This document shows positions 1 to 14,165 of a stretch of DNA of 64,000 nucleotides, piece after piece. A model generated the notes under the pieces. The model saw only the letters and a program-made list of their open reading frames with translations. It ran no database searches and was not told where the DNA came from. The stretch is taken from positions 813,501-877,500 of the forward strand of contig OY978107.1 in assembly GCA_963854735.1 (NCBI GenBank), given 5' to 3'. The position numbers and the translations under genes were made by a program. The stretch is from Marvania coccoides (taxonomy: Eukaryota; Chlorophyta; Trebouxiophyceae; Chlorellales; Chlorellaceae). The stretch's first letter is position 1; each line of letters starts with the position of its first letter.

Positions 1-1955
1 CCGCTCCACCACAGGCAAGCAGCGGTGCAGGCTGAAAGCAGCAGTGCGAATTTTCTCACGAACGCTCGGTTCCAGCCTGGGAAACAGCGCATTCAGGTCG
101 TCAGGGGTACGGCGCCAGACAGACAGCATCGTGCGCTCTAGCCAAGGGCAGTTGTTTGGAATCAGGGGCCATTAGCGGAAGCCAGCAGTCAGCAGCGTTG
201 CACAGGCTTCTGCCACGTTCACGTTGTCGTGCGCAGTCCACCTGAAATCGTCATAAAACCTCGCTGCCGCCTCAATTAAGCACTCTGCAGTAGCCACGTG
301 GCCATTAGCGGCAGCGAAATACAGCGGAGGCTTAAATTGGTCGTTTTTGCTGTTCACATCGGTCCCAGTCTTTTGATAAGAGACGTCACAACAGCTGTCG
401 CTCCAGCTCCAGCGGCGGGGTGCAGCGGGCAATTGCCCCGGGCGCTCCGTGCCTTCACATTGGCGCCCTTTTCCAGCAGAAATTCCACTGCTTCCACTCT
501 TGGCAGCTGCATGCAGAGGCAGCTTCCCTTTCCGGTCTCGGGAGCCAAGCTCTGCTCCTTTCTGTATGAGTACAGCAATCGCCTCCGCAGCTCCCGCCCT
601 AGCAGCGTGGTAGAGAGGCGTTCTCTGCCGTTTATCTCTCGCCTCAACGTTTGCTTTCCCTTGCTCAACCAGCAGCCGAATTGCGGGGACGTGGCCCCTG
701 GCAGCAGCCATGTGGAGTGCAGTGCGCATTGCATCGGTCGTCATAGCATTGGCATCGACCCCTGCTCTCAAAAGGATCTCCACCAACTCCATGTTGATCA
801 GATTTCCTTCCGCTTTGTCGACAGCCAAATGCAGGACGGTGCGTTCATTTTCTGCCGCAATGGTGGCGTCCGCGCCCGCTTGCAGCAGTGCACGAACAGC
901 CCCCACGTGCCCCTCCTCCACAGCGTATTGCAGTGCCGTAAACTCCTTCCTTCCGTCCTGGCCTGGTCAAGAACAGGGTTGGCCCGCAAAAGGCGCTCCA
1001 GGACCGCCTGATTTCCAGCTTCGGCAGCGCAATGTAGCGCGGTGTACTCCAAGAGCTCCACCCCTGCGTATTTCGGCACGTAGAGCGTCTCAGTGGCAGC
1101 TCCAGCCTCCAGGAGGCGGTCCAACACCGCAAAGTCGCCCACGTGAACAGCGAGGTACAACGCAGTGCTCTCTCCAGCGCATTTGACATCCAAATTAGCA
1201 CCACCTTTGATGAGGAGGTCCACAGCCTGGGCATGGCCGTTGAAGGCTGCCAAATGAAGCGGCATCCACGCGGTTGCATCTACGTCTTCTTTGCCTTTGA
1301 TGTTCACATCCGCACCTCCTTCCAGCAGCGCTCCAATCGCGTGGCAGTGTCCCTGGAGCGCGGCGCAGGCCAGCGGGGCCAGTTCTGCGTCGTCGTCCCT
1401 GCCCATTGCGTTGACGTCAGCACCAGCAAAAATTAATGCCTGCACAGCCGCAAAGTGACAGCGAAGCGCTGCCAGGTGCAGGGCCGTATACTCCGTACCA
1501 CCCAGCCGTGCGTTCTTGTCCGCCCCGGCAGTGAGGAGGGCGGCGATGACTGCGGCGTTTCCGTTGATTGCAGCGAAGTGCAAAGGCTTTCCAAAGAGTC
1601 CCGCTTCCTTGTCTGCACACGCGGAAATCAGCGCATCAACTACACCAAAGTGGCCGTTGATGCACGCATAGTGAAGAGGGCGCATGCCCCGGATGTCCTC
1701 CGCTTCCTTGTCAGCATTGGCGTTGAGAAGCAGCTGCACAGCTGGATTGCCCAAATCGCAGGCTATGTGGAGGGCAGTGAGGCCATTGCTCTTCGTTTTT
1801 GCCTCGGTGTCATGGCCACCAGCCAGCAGCTGGGCCGTCAGATCCAACTCTCCAGATTTAACAGCAATGAGCAAGGCGGTGCAATCTTGTTCTGGAAGAA
1901 ATGCAATTTCAGACTGCACGGGGTGCGATATATCAGCAATTTCGATGCCGTCCAT
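1..1955 (-). pseudogene. Ankyrin-repeat protein gene, frameshifted and cut by the window edge
   Basis: Intronless gene starting at the ATG at 1955-1953. At least ten ankyrin repeats follow (recurring TALHxAAxxGHxxxVxxLLxxGADxN), a fold that binds protein partners. The repeat series continues across three reading frames: the frame changes near 950, near 515 and near 362, and each change restores the ankyrin register exactly. An in-frame TAA at 172-174 is followed by 57 open codons that run off the window (ending around SVREKIRTAAFSLHRC), which look like the natural C-terminal region. Seen: three single-base-type shifts and one nonsense codon, all in the 3' half, while the first 330 codons are clean. 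Inferred: a recently disabled member of a large algal ankyrin family, or a region with indel assembly errors. The partner and role of the protein are unknown. Confidence 0.75.
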
Positions 1956-2552
1956 GAGAAGGTCCCAAATTTTTCACACATTTTGTTTTTTTTGCTTGTT
2001 CGCTTTTAGGCCTGTCCAAAGCTTGGTGGGAGCTTTGCCTGTGAACAGCTGTGTATTTCTATTATTTTAAAATGTTATTTGTTGCAGCTAGGCTCAAATT
2101 TATTGTCGCCAAGGTCAGGAACGATCATGTTTCTTTTGAGAGCTTCTCAAAGGTTTTGCATGCATTAGCTTCCATGCTCTCTAAGACGCGGATCTCGACG
2201 GCGGAATAAATAAGATCTTCAGAAATTGCAGCCCAGACTGTTTCCCAGCCATTGACGCCAGCGCCACTGCTTGGTGCGCAATCCAGTACGTGCTTTCTTG
2301 CCATCTCTTAGTCCCCAAAACATCCATTATCACTAAATTTCTTAAAAAAGCAACATCACAGCAACAAAATGCGTTTCGTAAAATGCTCAAAATCCTTTCC
2401 TTTTTCGTCAGGCTTTTCTACCTGTTTCTTTGAGAGCCTGCATGCAAAAAATGCAACAACAAAAAAACTATATTTATAACTTCAAAGAAACGGATAGTAA
2501 GCTGTCTATTCCCCCCTTCCTTTAAACACGCGCACTCTCCATTCTCCATGAC

Positions 2553-3240
2553 CTAAAAGTAAAATTGTGAGTAGGCCACGTTCCTGCGCATGTGCTGCAC
2601 CCTCTGAGGGTCAGCCGTGCACGCTGCGCACACGCAAGGCGACAAATCCATCACATCCTCGTCATATTCCGCACCTCCTGCCGGGAAGAGGCGTTCAGGG
2701 CGGCCCCGTTTCCAACCCAATAGCCAAGGATGTTGCTGTGGTGGATTAGGAGGGAAATGTGCCTCACGATGGCGCAGGCGTTGTTGCTTGGGCGGTACCC
2801 CGCGCGAAGGGAAGGATGCGCAGCGAGAGCGGCCTATCGGCGCTGGTGAATGTTTGTTGTTCATGTCAAACGAGTAAAACGGTTTGATGTTTTGTTCGGA
2901 GTGGTAGATAGAGCCGACCAGCTACATTGATCAGTATTAAAACATAAAAAATACAGGAAAGTCACGAAATTTTCATTAATTTCGTTAAAAAGCGTCCTTG
3001 CAAAAAACTGTTTCTTCTCGCCAGGGATGCTTTGTAGCAGCCGCAGCAGGGACTTCGCCGCAAGGAACGCGTCACCGGCGACCGGGGCAGGTGGCATACC
3101 GCGAGGCCCAGCCGTATTCTGCGGCCCGGAAGATGATCTCCGTTGTTTCCATTAGTCTGGTCGGTTTCCCGCATGGAGGCCGGTCGGGCCGCCTGCGAGG
3201 GCCCAAACGTGCGTGTGCACCTGCCCTATTTTCCATGAAT
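2553..3240 (-). other. Possible small gene or exons, unresolved
   Basis: Two GC-rich patches suggest coding on the minus strand. The first, 2553-2864, is a 103-codon frame from an ATG at 2864; its last ~40 codons (ending VAYSQFYF, with two Cys-x-Cys/Cys-x-x-Cys pairs) look protein-like, and a CAG acceptor sits just before them near 2690. The second, about 2990-3150, encodes fragments such as AAKSLLRLLQSIPGEKKQFF. I could not join the two with consistent splice phases, and I recognise no family. The rest of 1956-3419 is AT-rich with no clear gene. Confidence 0.25.
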
Positions 3241-3419
3241 CGGATGGGAAGGCTGTGGCGGCGCTAGCCGAAATAATATCGCAGGCGCAGGCAGATGAGT
3301 GAAGGCTGCAATCTGATTAGCAAGAATACGAATGAAAACCTGCTACTTTGTATTCATGCTCCCTTTTATTTTTAACCAGTTTTTATAATTTCAAATGCTT
3401 GTTAATAGCACAAGAAAGT

Positions 3420-5094
<1,675 letters not shown>

Positions 5095-5444
5095 TGTGGA
5101 GGGGTCTGCTGCAAAATGTGATCGACGGCAGTGCTACGTGACGTTGTTTTTAGCGGGTTTGCAGCTGAAGAGCAATATAAAAAGCGTGTGCAGCAAAGGG
5201 ATTGGTTGTTCAAGTTGCAATTGGACAGTCAGGCTCGTTCACCTGTATTGTGAAAGCTTGCAAAAGTATTTCAAATATTAAATAAATTTAATAAGCTACT
5301 AAACAGCCCCCGAATTTGCTTATTTTTTTCCATCAAGTGGAAAGCCGAAGACTGGCTGCTCTGGGCCATTTCCGAGCCTGTTCAGCTCTAAATCACTACG
5401 TTAAATTGCTATCAAACCCTGGTGCTCGCTCATAGACGCCGGCG
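5095..5444. promoter_or_regulatory. Divergent promoter region TRMT61A / GluRS
   Basis: The 350 bp between the two start codons must hold both promoters. The sequence is AT-rich with no clear shared motif that I can name. Both genes act on tRNA, so co-regulation is possible but is only inferred. Confidence 0.55.
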
Positions 5445-8400
5445 ATGGCAGCCATCAACGCAGGCTCGATGCCCAAGCTCACATTTTCGGCTGGCAACCC
5501 CCCGCTGGCCATTCTGGCTGCAGCCAAGCTCGCTGGCGCTGCCCTGGATATCAGCGCCGATGCCAAGCTCCCCAGGGACGTCCAGCCCGTCCTCGCCTTC
5601 CCCACTGGGTAAGCAAATCAAATCATCCCATCTTTTTCATAGAAAAAATGTAGCTCATTATCATTTCCAACTGCAAATCAGGGACGAGCTGACTGGCACC
5701 GCCAACGTGGTGCGCTTCCTGGCCCGCGCCTGCCCCGACTCCCGGCTCTACCCTGCTGACCCTCTGGCCGCCTGCCAAGTCGACGCATTCATCGACTTTT
5801 CCATCGCGCAGCTGGTGTCTGGGGTGGGGCTGGAATCCACCTGCGCCTCCCTGGACTCTTACCTCTCCATGCGCACCTTCCTGGTGGGCCATTCTGCCAC
5901 TTTGGCCGACGCCGTGGCCTGGGGCGCCCTGCAGCAAGCTTCCATGTGGATGAAGCTGCGCAAGCAGTTCCCGCACCTGCTGCGCTGGCACGAGTTCTTC
6001 GGCGGGTTGCCCGCGGTGGCCGAGGTGCTTGGGGCGTGGTCGGGCAAGAAGGGCGGGGGCAAAGCGCCGGCAGCGGCAACCAGCTCTGCAGCCGGAGGAG
6101 ACGGCAAGCGCAAGGTGAGGAAGGAATCAGGTTTATTTGTATTTTTACCAGCAATTTAGCAGACTTTCATTTCTGGCGTGCAAGGGTATTATCTTTAAAA
6201 AAAATTACATATATATATGCTGAAAATACACTTTTTTTGGTTTTTTTTAAATGCAATTTTGCATGCGGATGGCAGTTTCAGCAACAAACTGCCGCCCCCT
6301 CTCTTTTCCTCACCTCCTCCCCCTCTTTGAACCCATTCTCTCTGTGCTTCAACAAAACTATCACCGTTCTTTCAGGTCATTGTGGGCTCTTTTGACGTCG
6401 ATCTCAAAGGTGCAGAGATGGGCAAAGTGGTCACCCGCTTCCCGCCCGAGCCTTCCGGCTACCTCCACATTGGCCACGCCAAAGCCGCCATCCTGAACCA
6501 GGAAATCGCGAATCTATACAATGGTAAAGTGCTGGTTCGCTTTGACGACACCAACCCCTCTAAAGAGAAGGACGAGTACGTGGAGAACATCATCGACGAC
6601 ATCAAACGCCTGGGGCTTAAGTTTGAGAGCATCACCTACACCTCAGACTACTTTCCCCAGCTGGCAGACTGCGTTGAAAAGTTAATCCAGTCGGGGCACG
6701 TGTACGCTGATGACACGCCCGTAGAGGAGATGCGAGACCAGCGGATGCACGGGGTGGAAAGCGCCCGGCGGGGTCGCAGCGTCGAGGAGACGTTGAGGGT
6801 GTGGGGCGAGATGGGTGAAGGCAGCGAGGAGGGGCGGAAAAATTGCCTGCGCGTGAAGATGGATATGACGGCGGCGAACAAGGCGCTGCGGGACCCGGTG
6901 GTGTACCGGTGCAATGCCACGCACCACTGGCGCACCGGGCACACGTACAAGGTGAGAGGGGAGAGGGAAGGAAATTCTTAGAAATTTTCATGAATTTACG
7001 CTTTGGGAAGCAGAAAGCAATTTGTGCGTGTTTTTAATCAGCTCTTTATGACTGTTATTTACCGGTGCAATTTTTGAAATGCTGCTTATCTAAAATTTCG
7101 AGTTGCTGCATTGACGAACCTCACTCTTGCTTCCCCGCTTTTTTTCTTTACTGGCCGCTCACTTTTCCCCATCCATTATATCTCTCGTTGCCACCTTCTG
7201 TTTTATCTGCATCATTCACACACTAACCCCCACCCCCCCTCTCCCTCTGCAGTGCTACCCCACTTACGACTTTGCCTGCCCCTTTGTGGACGCCATCGAG
7301 GGGGTCACCCACGCCCTGCGCACCTCCGAGTACAAGGACAGAGAGCCGCAGTACTACTGGATGCTCAAGCTGCAGCAGGGGGTGTGGCCCTCGCTGCCTC
7401 AGGTGCACATCTGGGACTACTCCCGTCTGTCCTTTATCTTCACGGTGCTGTCGAAGAGGAAGCTGACGTGGTTTGTGGAGAAGGGGATGGTGGACGGGTG
7501 GGCGGACCCGCGGATGCCCACTGTGCAGGGCATGCTGCGGCGGGGACTGACGGTGAGGCAGCGAGAGCAACAACATTTTTTTTAATGCATTTAGTATATT
7601 GGCACGTCTTGAGTTGGATTGCAGAAATCAGAAAGATAACTACTTGAACCATGTTGGCGCATATATAAATGCCGCTTTTATTGTCTCTATGTTTGTATTC
7701 ATTATTTATTTTTCGCCAATCTTCTTTCTCACCTTCACTCGGGCGTTCAAAAATTCATAAATATTTTTGCTACCTTCACCACCCAACCTCTTCTTCTCCC
7801 CGCCTCCCCCTCATTCTAGTCAATCTTCCTCCACCTATAATGCAGGTCGAGGCCCTGCGCGAGTTCATTCTCTTCCAGGGCGCCTCCAAGAATGTCACCT
7901 ACCAGGAGTGGGACAAAATCTGGGCCTTCAACAAAAAGATCATTGACCCCGTCTGCCCCCGCCACACCGCGGTGGAGACGCAGGGCCGCGTGCCCGTGGC
8001 GCTGACCGGCGCGCCAAACCCCCCTCAGGAGGCTGAAATCCCGCGCCATGTGAAAAACCCGGCAGTGGGCACCAAGAAGCAGCTCAGGTCCAACGTAAGA
8101 TTCTAAAATTCATGAGCTCGGTTTACAAATTTTCTGGTATTTTGGGGTTTTTTATTTTCGCCCTCGAAACGTCCCGATTTTTTTTCATTGGGATTTTTTT
8201 CTCCCCCCCCCCCATCCTTTGCAGTCGCTGTGGCTGGACCAGGTGGACGCCGCGGTGCTCACAGAAGGCGACGAGTTCACGCTCATGGGGTGGGGCAACG
8301 CCATCGTCGAGAAGGTGCACCGCGCCTCTCCAGAGGGCCCCGTCACCAAAATTGAGGCTCGGCTGCACCTAGAGGGCGACTTCAAGAAGACCAAGCTCAA

Positions 8401-8864
8401 GCTGACGTGGCTGGCAGACTCCCCCGAGCTGCCTGCGGTGGAGATGAACCACTTTGGGTACCTCATCACCAAGCGCAAGCTGGAGGAAGCTGACACCTTT
8501 GAGGAGTTTGTCAACCACGATTCGGTGAGTGAAATCGCAGTTTTAACTGTTATTTTTTTATTTTTGCAAATTTTATCTGGCAAAAAAAATTGTTTGAATC
8601 TTTAATTTTCAGATAGTTTTACTCCTTCTCACCCCTCCTCTTTTCTTTTCTATTTACCAATTGCAGCGCACCGTGACCATGGCCGTGGGCGACGCCAACC
8701 TGCGCTCCCTCCCCAAGGGCGAGATTCTGCAGCTGGAGCGCAAGGGCTACTTCATCATTGATGTCCCCTTTGACCCCTCCCAGCCAGGCAAGCCCATAGT
8801 CATGTTCAACATCCCCGATGGACGCACCAAGACCATGATGGGAGGGGACTCAGGCGTGGCTTGA
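5445..8864 (+). CDS. Glutamyl-tRNA synthetase, cytosolic (archaeal/eukaryotic type)
   Basis: Charges tRNA-Glu with glutamate in the cytosol. Seven exons: 5445-5608, 5682-6114, 6376-6951, 7253-7552, 7846-8094, 8225-8524, 8667-8864; all introns are GT-AG, phases agree, and the product is 739 aa. An N-terminal GST-like domain (about residues 1-180, with [16 protein letters not shown] and AVAWGALQQ) would dock to partner synthetases or cofactors, as in yeast and animals. A lysine/alanine linker leads into the catalytic core with the class I HIGH motif ([12 protein letters not shown], about 225-236) and a KMSKS-type loop (LSKRKL, about 457-462). The end ([17 protein letters not shown]) is the conserved beta-barrel anticodon-binding region of the class Ic GluRS/GlnRS group. 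GlnRS is the alternative, but the GST-like N-terminus fits GluRS better. Start chosen at the first ATG of the GST-like frame. Confidence 0.92.
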
Positions 8865-9284
8865 TTCAATTACAGCGCTGCCAAGGGGGGGGGAGAGAGA
8901 GAGAGAGCGTGCGGGGGATGATGGTTGGATTGCGTCGGGCTGCAGCAGTTATACAAATACGGGTGCGATTATTATTTAATATATTTTATTTTACGCCTAC
9001 CTCTGTTTTTTAATTCATGTCTAACTCGAGAAATGCTTGGTTGAGAGAGAGCCTTAGAAAAATGCGACACCAGGTTCATCGGCATCGCCAGAAGTCGCGG
9101 GGGGCAGGACGTTTCTTTCTTCAGCCTGGGTGCCCACCTCCCCTTCTCTCATTCCATTAACTCTTCTCCGTTATCCCCCGATTATCTATGAACAAGATAA
9201 CACTTCATTTTTACTGGCTTACAAAAATTCTATGTTCTATGCTCCCCCCTCCACACTCCTCCAACTTTCCTCCCTGCGCTCATC

Positions 9285-10987
9285 TCATCGCAGCCCCGCC
9301 TCTGCCCACTGCCTCCACAGGGCCTGCAGCCTCCGCGTGCACCCCTTCAACTCCAGCTCCTCCAACCGCCGCAGCGCCTCCGCCCCGCCATCAGCCGGCA
9401 CCCTCACTCGAAAATTATCCCACGGCTCGTGCACAGGGGGCATGTCCAGCTTCGTTCGAATCTGCACCAGCTGTTGACTCAACGCCGCCGCTGCCGCCCC
9501 CTCCGGCGAGCTCAGCGCCAGTTGAGCGCGTTTCGGCTTCACCTCAGCCGCCCGTTCAATCGCTGCCTCCAGGCTGCCATACTGCAAAATGAGGTTCTTG
9601 GCTGTGACTTTCCCGATCCCAGCCACTCCGGGAACGTTGTCGGAGGAGTCTCCCATCAAGGCCAGTACATCGACAAACTGCTCCGGCTGCAGCCCTTCAA
9701 ACTCTTCGATGAAATTCTCTGTGGTGTACGGCCGCAGCGCGTACTTTGAGAGCTTGCTGAGCACGCCCGCCGCGGCCTCCGCTTCGATGGCGGCCTTGCG
9801 CGGGGGGCGCAGCAGGATGAGCCCAGGGCGCAGCAGCTGGAAAAAATCTTTGTCAGGGGAGGCGATGGCCACCGCCATGCCGTCATCAACGCCTCGGATA
9901 GAAAGTGTGCCTACACATTATTTGAGTGCACTGGCTATTAGTTAATAAAGGCATTCTTAGGGCAGCGGGGGGCTGTAAGGGGAGCGGCGTGCTGCGAAAG
10001 AAAAAAATGAATGCAACAACTAAGGAAGAAAGTTTTGGGCTCTCCTCACCTATTACGTCATCTGCTTCGACCCCAGGCACACACAGCTCCGCCACCCCCA
10101 TCGCCCGCAGGATCTCCCTCAGCTTGGGCACCGCAGCCTTCACCTCGGGAGGGGTGTCAGGGCGATGGCCCTGCAGATCCAGTAAAAAAAAAATTAAATG
10201 TATAAATAAATGAACATTAAAAGGGGAAGAATGATTACAAGCTGCACTGTCATAGCAAAATATCGAAGTTAAAAATCTCCAAAGAGGAAAAAAAACAAAT
10301 TGTAGCTCTGGCGGCATGAGCTGTAAAAACGATGAGAAATGAACCCACCTTGTACCCGCTGAACAGCTCGTGCCGGAAGGTCTTCCCGGAGGCGTCAAAC
10401 ACCACCGCCAAGTGGGTCGGGCGGGGCTGCAGCTCCATGAGCGAAATGAAGGTGGAAAGAAACCCAAACAGCACGGTGGTGTCCTCCCCCTGGTGGGTGC
10501 GGAGGCGGTGGTCAGCGGAGAAGGCGAAGTGGGAGCGGTATATCAACGCCATGGCGTCAGTCAAGATCATACTGATGACAAGAGAAGAAAGAATTGAACG
10601 TGTTGAAACGACAAGGAGGTGGGCTGTACAACTGGAAGTGAATTAACTGAGCATCTGGATTCATTACCGTGCGTTTGTCGACTTGGCTTGCGCCGCCAGA
10701 ACTTTGCCGTTGCTGGGGAATCCGATGGGAGGCGGCAGACCTTCTTTTCCGGCCATTCCTTGCGATGCCGCCACGCTCATGGGCCTTCTTTGCTCAACGA
10801 CAACGCTGCACGGAAGTTTCGGGGCGCACGAGAAGGATCTCCATCCCCTGCGCAGCGGCTGCTCCAGGCTGCTGCTTGCCCCCAACGCCGCTGCTGGCGG
10901 TAAAATGCTTCTAGGGCGAGCTCCTAGTGCACAATGTCGAAGCGCCGCAGTATCCATTATTTTGAAGCAACCGCGAAGCGCGCTCAT
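9285..10987 (-). CDS. Organelle-targeted 5'-3' exonuclease, DNA polymerase I N-domain family
   Basis: Flap/5'-3' exonuclease related to the N-terminal domain of bacterial Pol I, used in plants for organellar DNA replication and repair and RNA-primer removal. Four exons: 10987-10668, 10571-10349, 10170-10050, 9910-9285; GT-AG with consistent phases; 429 aa. Exon 1 encodes a basic, Ala/Ser/Arg-rich N-terminus of about 106 residues typical of a transit peptide (plastid or mitochondrial). The nuclease core shows LTDAMALIYRSHFAF, VVFDASGKTFRHELFSGYK, the acidic cluster VPGVEADDVIGTL, SPDKDFFQLL, and the helix-hairpin-helix LMGDSSDNVPGVAGIGKVTA. No polymerase or 3'-5' exonuclease domain follows, so it is a stand-alone exonuclease. 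TTACA (TGTAA on this strand) lies 62 nt past the stop. The 412 bp upstream (10988-11399) hold only AT-rich sequence. Confidence 0.9.
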
Positions 10988-11399
10988 TCACTTGGCGGAG
11001 CGGAAAGTCATGCGAAAATTTGGATTAAATTATATACTTGCGAAGCTGAAATGTTATTCACAAGCGCATTGACCAGCGGTTATTATTTTGAATTGTTTTT
11101 TTTTATATTGTCTAATTTCAGAATTTAAAAAGGCAACTGCGCTGGTTTGTTAAAGGCAGTGCTCCGTCGCCAACTGGCATTGAGCAAACTCCTTTTCATG
11201 CGCTCACAAGTCAAAACATACAGATGGTATCATATAGCACGCTTGATTCAATTACAGCGTCGCCGATTGCATGCATAAATATCATATTTTCATTCGCTCA
11301 TCCACCGTCGCCGCCTCCCAAGCCCACTATCCGTTTGAATCCTTCTTTAAAATCGCTAGTTTACACGTGAATACCATTACATCAAAACTAAAGAGCTGG

Positions 11400-11995
11400 T
11401 CACTCTTCCGCTGCACCCTTCCCTCCGTCTCCTTCTCCTGCTAAAGCTGCTGCCGGCACGTCAAACAAACTTTTCTTCAGTCCTAGCTTTTTCAGCAGCA
11501 CGTCAGCCTCCTCAAGAGTCTGCCTCTCCAGCGCCGCCAGCTCGTTCAGCTCCTCGCATGCCTCCTTCACTGCCTTCCCCAGCGGCGTGTTGCTGGTCAT
11601 GGCATCGCGGTAGGTGCCTGGAATCTGAAGTTTGAAAGGAGAAAAAGAAAAAAGAAAAAAAGTGAGGAATACCATGTGCGTACATAGACACGGTATTTCG
11701 AAATGAGGAAACAAAGAACAAACCTACCTCGTAATCGTCCTCCGGCAGCAGGCCTTGAGGCTTTAAAAAAACGATGGTGCGGCGGTGAGAAAAACATTGA
11801 GAAAAAAAACGGGGCGCTTTTTGAACCACAATTTACCTCATCGGCAGGGGATGTGCCTTCGGTTTGGGCTCGGGCTGCAAGCAACTGGCGCCTGGCGAGG
11901 CGCGCAGGTTGTGGGCGTGCAGAACATGCGATTGCGATGCGATTTAATTGGACTGCGCCCCAGCGAGGGGCGGGGCAGCTCAGGCGCGCGTACAT
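11400..11995 (-). CDS. Small predicted plastid protein, family not recognised
   Basis: Three exons: 11995-11837, 11760-11728, 11624-11400; GT-AG, phase 0 throughout, 138 aa. The first ~45 residues are rich in Arg, Ala, Ser and Cys with almost no acid (ARLSCPAPRWG...LARRQLLAARAQ), as in algal plastid transit peptides. The mature part starts with an acidic/proline segment (PQGLLPEDDYEIPGTYRDAM) and then a long amphipathic helix (KAVKEACEELNELAALER...EADVLLKKLGLK). I do not recognise it; a small thylakoid or stromal assembly factor is possible but unproven. An in-frame ATG 54 nt further upstream (12049) is an alternative start. TTACA at 11361-11365 supplies a TGTAA signal 35 nt past the stop. 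Confidence 0.65.
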
Positions 11996-12849
11996 GGCTA
12001 TTTTTTTTAATTTACTCTTTGCAAACAAAATAGGTTGCGGAAACAGCACTTTTCATGGTGGGCCGACCGTGCTATGCTTCGAGGTGAGGTCTACATGGAA
12101 CTTTTCGCTACCCCGATTAAGTTCGATTATATTTTCACGGACTTCATCGCAGCGCAATGACAGGCTTGGGCAGATGCTGGCGCAGTTCAAACCGCCAATG
12201 GGCGGCCTCAGCCCACCATGCTTGAAATTTTCCGACGACCTGCCGTCACCGCTGCTTGCTATTTTATTAAGAGAACCCTTTGATTTGACCACACCAGATC
12301 GCAGCAAAAATTCAAGAGCAGATAAAAAAGTGGTCCACAGTGCCATCGAAGGTTTTACTAATAAACGCTTTTCACTTTTTCAAGCAAAAAATGTCAGAGT
12401 TTGCTAAAACGATAAAAGCGCCTTGTCGCAAGGATTGAAAAATTTGCAAGGGGATGCACTATCTCATCAAACCATCGTTTGATGATATAAAAATAAAGAG
12501 TAGGATATCAGGAAATATAACACAGAAGAAAACCCTAAAGTTTTGGAACAATTATTTTAAGTGTAACAATTACGCCAGACCTGGCGTACTTGAAAAGACT
12601 ATATCACACAAGAAACTTATTCTTATTGGATAAAAATCATACGTATAATGTGCTGATCGGCGAAGAGATCGCGCCACCGAAAAAATATGCCAAGGGAGGT
12701 ACTTTTTTGGAGTAATCGAGTAAATTTGTTAAACCATTGGGCTCTCCTGAGTAGAAGGATAAAAGGAAAGAAAAGACGACAGTTGGGCGTCTGAACCTTG
12801 AAAAAAAATCAGAAGGGGTGTAAGGGGGAAAAGGGATGTGCAAGCAGAT
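11996..12849. other. Intergenic, no gene seen
   Basis: AT-rich spacer between the tail of the membrane-protein gene and the start of the small plastid gene. No convincing frame, RNA gene or repeat was seen. Confidence 0.5.
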
Positions 12850-14165
12850 TCAGATATAAAGGATAATCAGATGAATGGCTTCATGGAGGGCCACGAGTGC
12901 AATGAGAGAAAATGCAACGTCAAAAATTAGGCGGAATGGCAGCGAGTTCAAGCACGGCCACCCTCCACGCCAGAGCAGCCAGTTTTGGCGCCAGTTTTCC
13001 TCCAGTGTGGCGCACACCAGGAGGGGCACGATCGCGCCCACAAAAACCTGCGCAAATTAGAAAATTTGACGAGAGCACAATCCTTAGCCTCGGCGGAATT
13101 ATACTTAAAAAAACAGAGAAATTGTACTGTACTATTATACTAGTCCATGCATTGCAGTCCTCCACGCATGGAGGAGAGAAAGTCGCAGCGGGCTGCAATG
13201 CACCTCTCTCCTCGCGCTTTAATACACTGGATTTGTCATTTTCTTACCAGGAACACGATGTATACGGTGGCACAGGCCTTCCACGGTTCCATCTCCCCCC
13301 TTTTGTCATTCCCAAAATTTGCGGAAAACACCCACAGCCGGGACAAAGCACCCAACTTCACCACCGTTGCCTTTGCGCACTCGCCCAGTTCGCTCACTTT
13401 CCCACAGAACGAAAAGCACGTCGCCATCCCACTGTGCGCTGCTGTGGCCGCGCTGAGTGGGATCTGCACGCAATACATGCATCAAATATTGAGAAAGGCA
13501 GAAAACCCAAAAACAAAGCAAAACTCCTATTTGCACGCGTACCATCCAGATTTGGTGCACCAGGGGGAGCTGGTACGCTATGGCTTGGCAGAAGACGTAA
13601 GCGATTTTACCTGCCACAGGAGAGAAGAAGATTTGGAAGGCTCTAGGGTGAGAAGAAGTTCCAGCCGCGCCTTTTTCTACTTAGAAAACGTGCTACCAAA
13701 ACTTACTGTACTGCGAACTGATGACAGTTGTCGGGCAAAACACTTGCGTCGGCGGCGCCCAAATGCTGTCGCTTGCGGGGGCGACGACGGTGTGGACGAG
13801 CACCAAACGGATCAATCGCAGGAAAATGAGGGTTGGGATGCGGTTGCGCTCGTAGGATTTTTTGTATCTCCTCTGGTAAGCGAGCGTTCCCGCCGACAAC
13901 AGCGCTTGAATTGCCAGCCAGCTGTAGCCGACGACTCCCGGGTTCTGCCACCGCATGATGAGGCTGAGCGCCCAGATCATGAGGCTGATGGTCCACACCG
14001 TGTCTCCAGTGAGGAAAAGCCTGTTGAAAGCCCTTTCGCGCCATTCCTGCGGGAGGTTGAACAATTGGGGACATTGGTGGCAGTTGATGGGACTTGTGAG
14101 CGGGCGGCCTCTACTGGCAGCTGTATACACGTACTTGTTCAAGGAGAGGGGCCTGGAAGCGCAGC
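12850..14165 (-). CDS. Polytopic membrane protein, unknown function
   Basis: Exons on the minus strand: about 14150-13707 (5' end uncertain), 13610-13543, 13463-13248, 13047-12850; the three introns are GT-AG with agreeing phases. About 300 aa. Hydrophobic segments recur: TVWTISLMIWALSLIM, GYSWLAIQALLSAGTLAY, LIFLRLIRLVLVHTVVAP, VYIVFLVFVGAIVPLLVC and LIFDVAFSLIALVALHEA, so five to seven membrane spans are likely. The N-terminal part has INCHQCPQLFNLP. No catalytic motif or known transporter signature is visible. The first exon has no ATG in frame before a stop; a short upstream exon ending before the TTCCAG near 14150 is likely but not located. I infer an algal lineage-specific membrane protein. 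The span 14171-14518 upstream shows nothing else. Confidence 0.6.

Noticed and set aside
5623..5991. Minus-strand frames across the GluRS gene
   Set aside because: Shadows of the GluRS coding exons, which have HIGH and KMSKS motifs on the plus strand.
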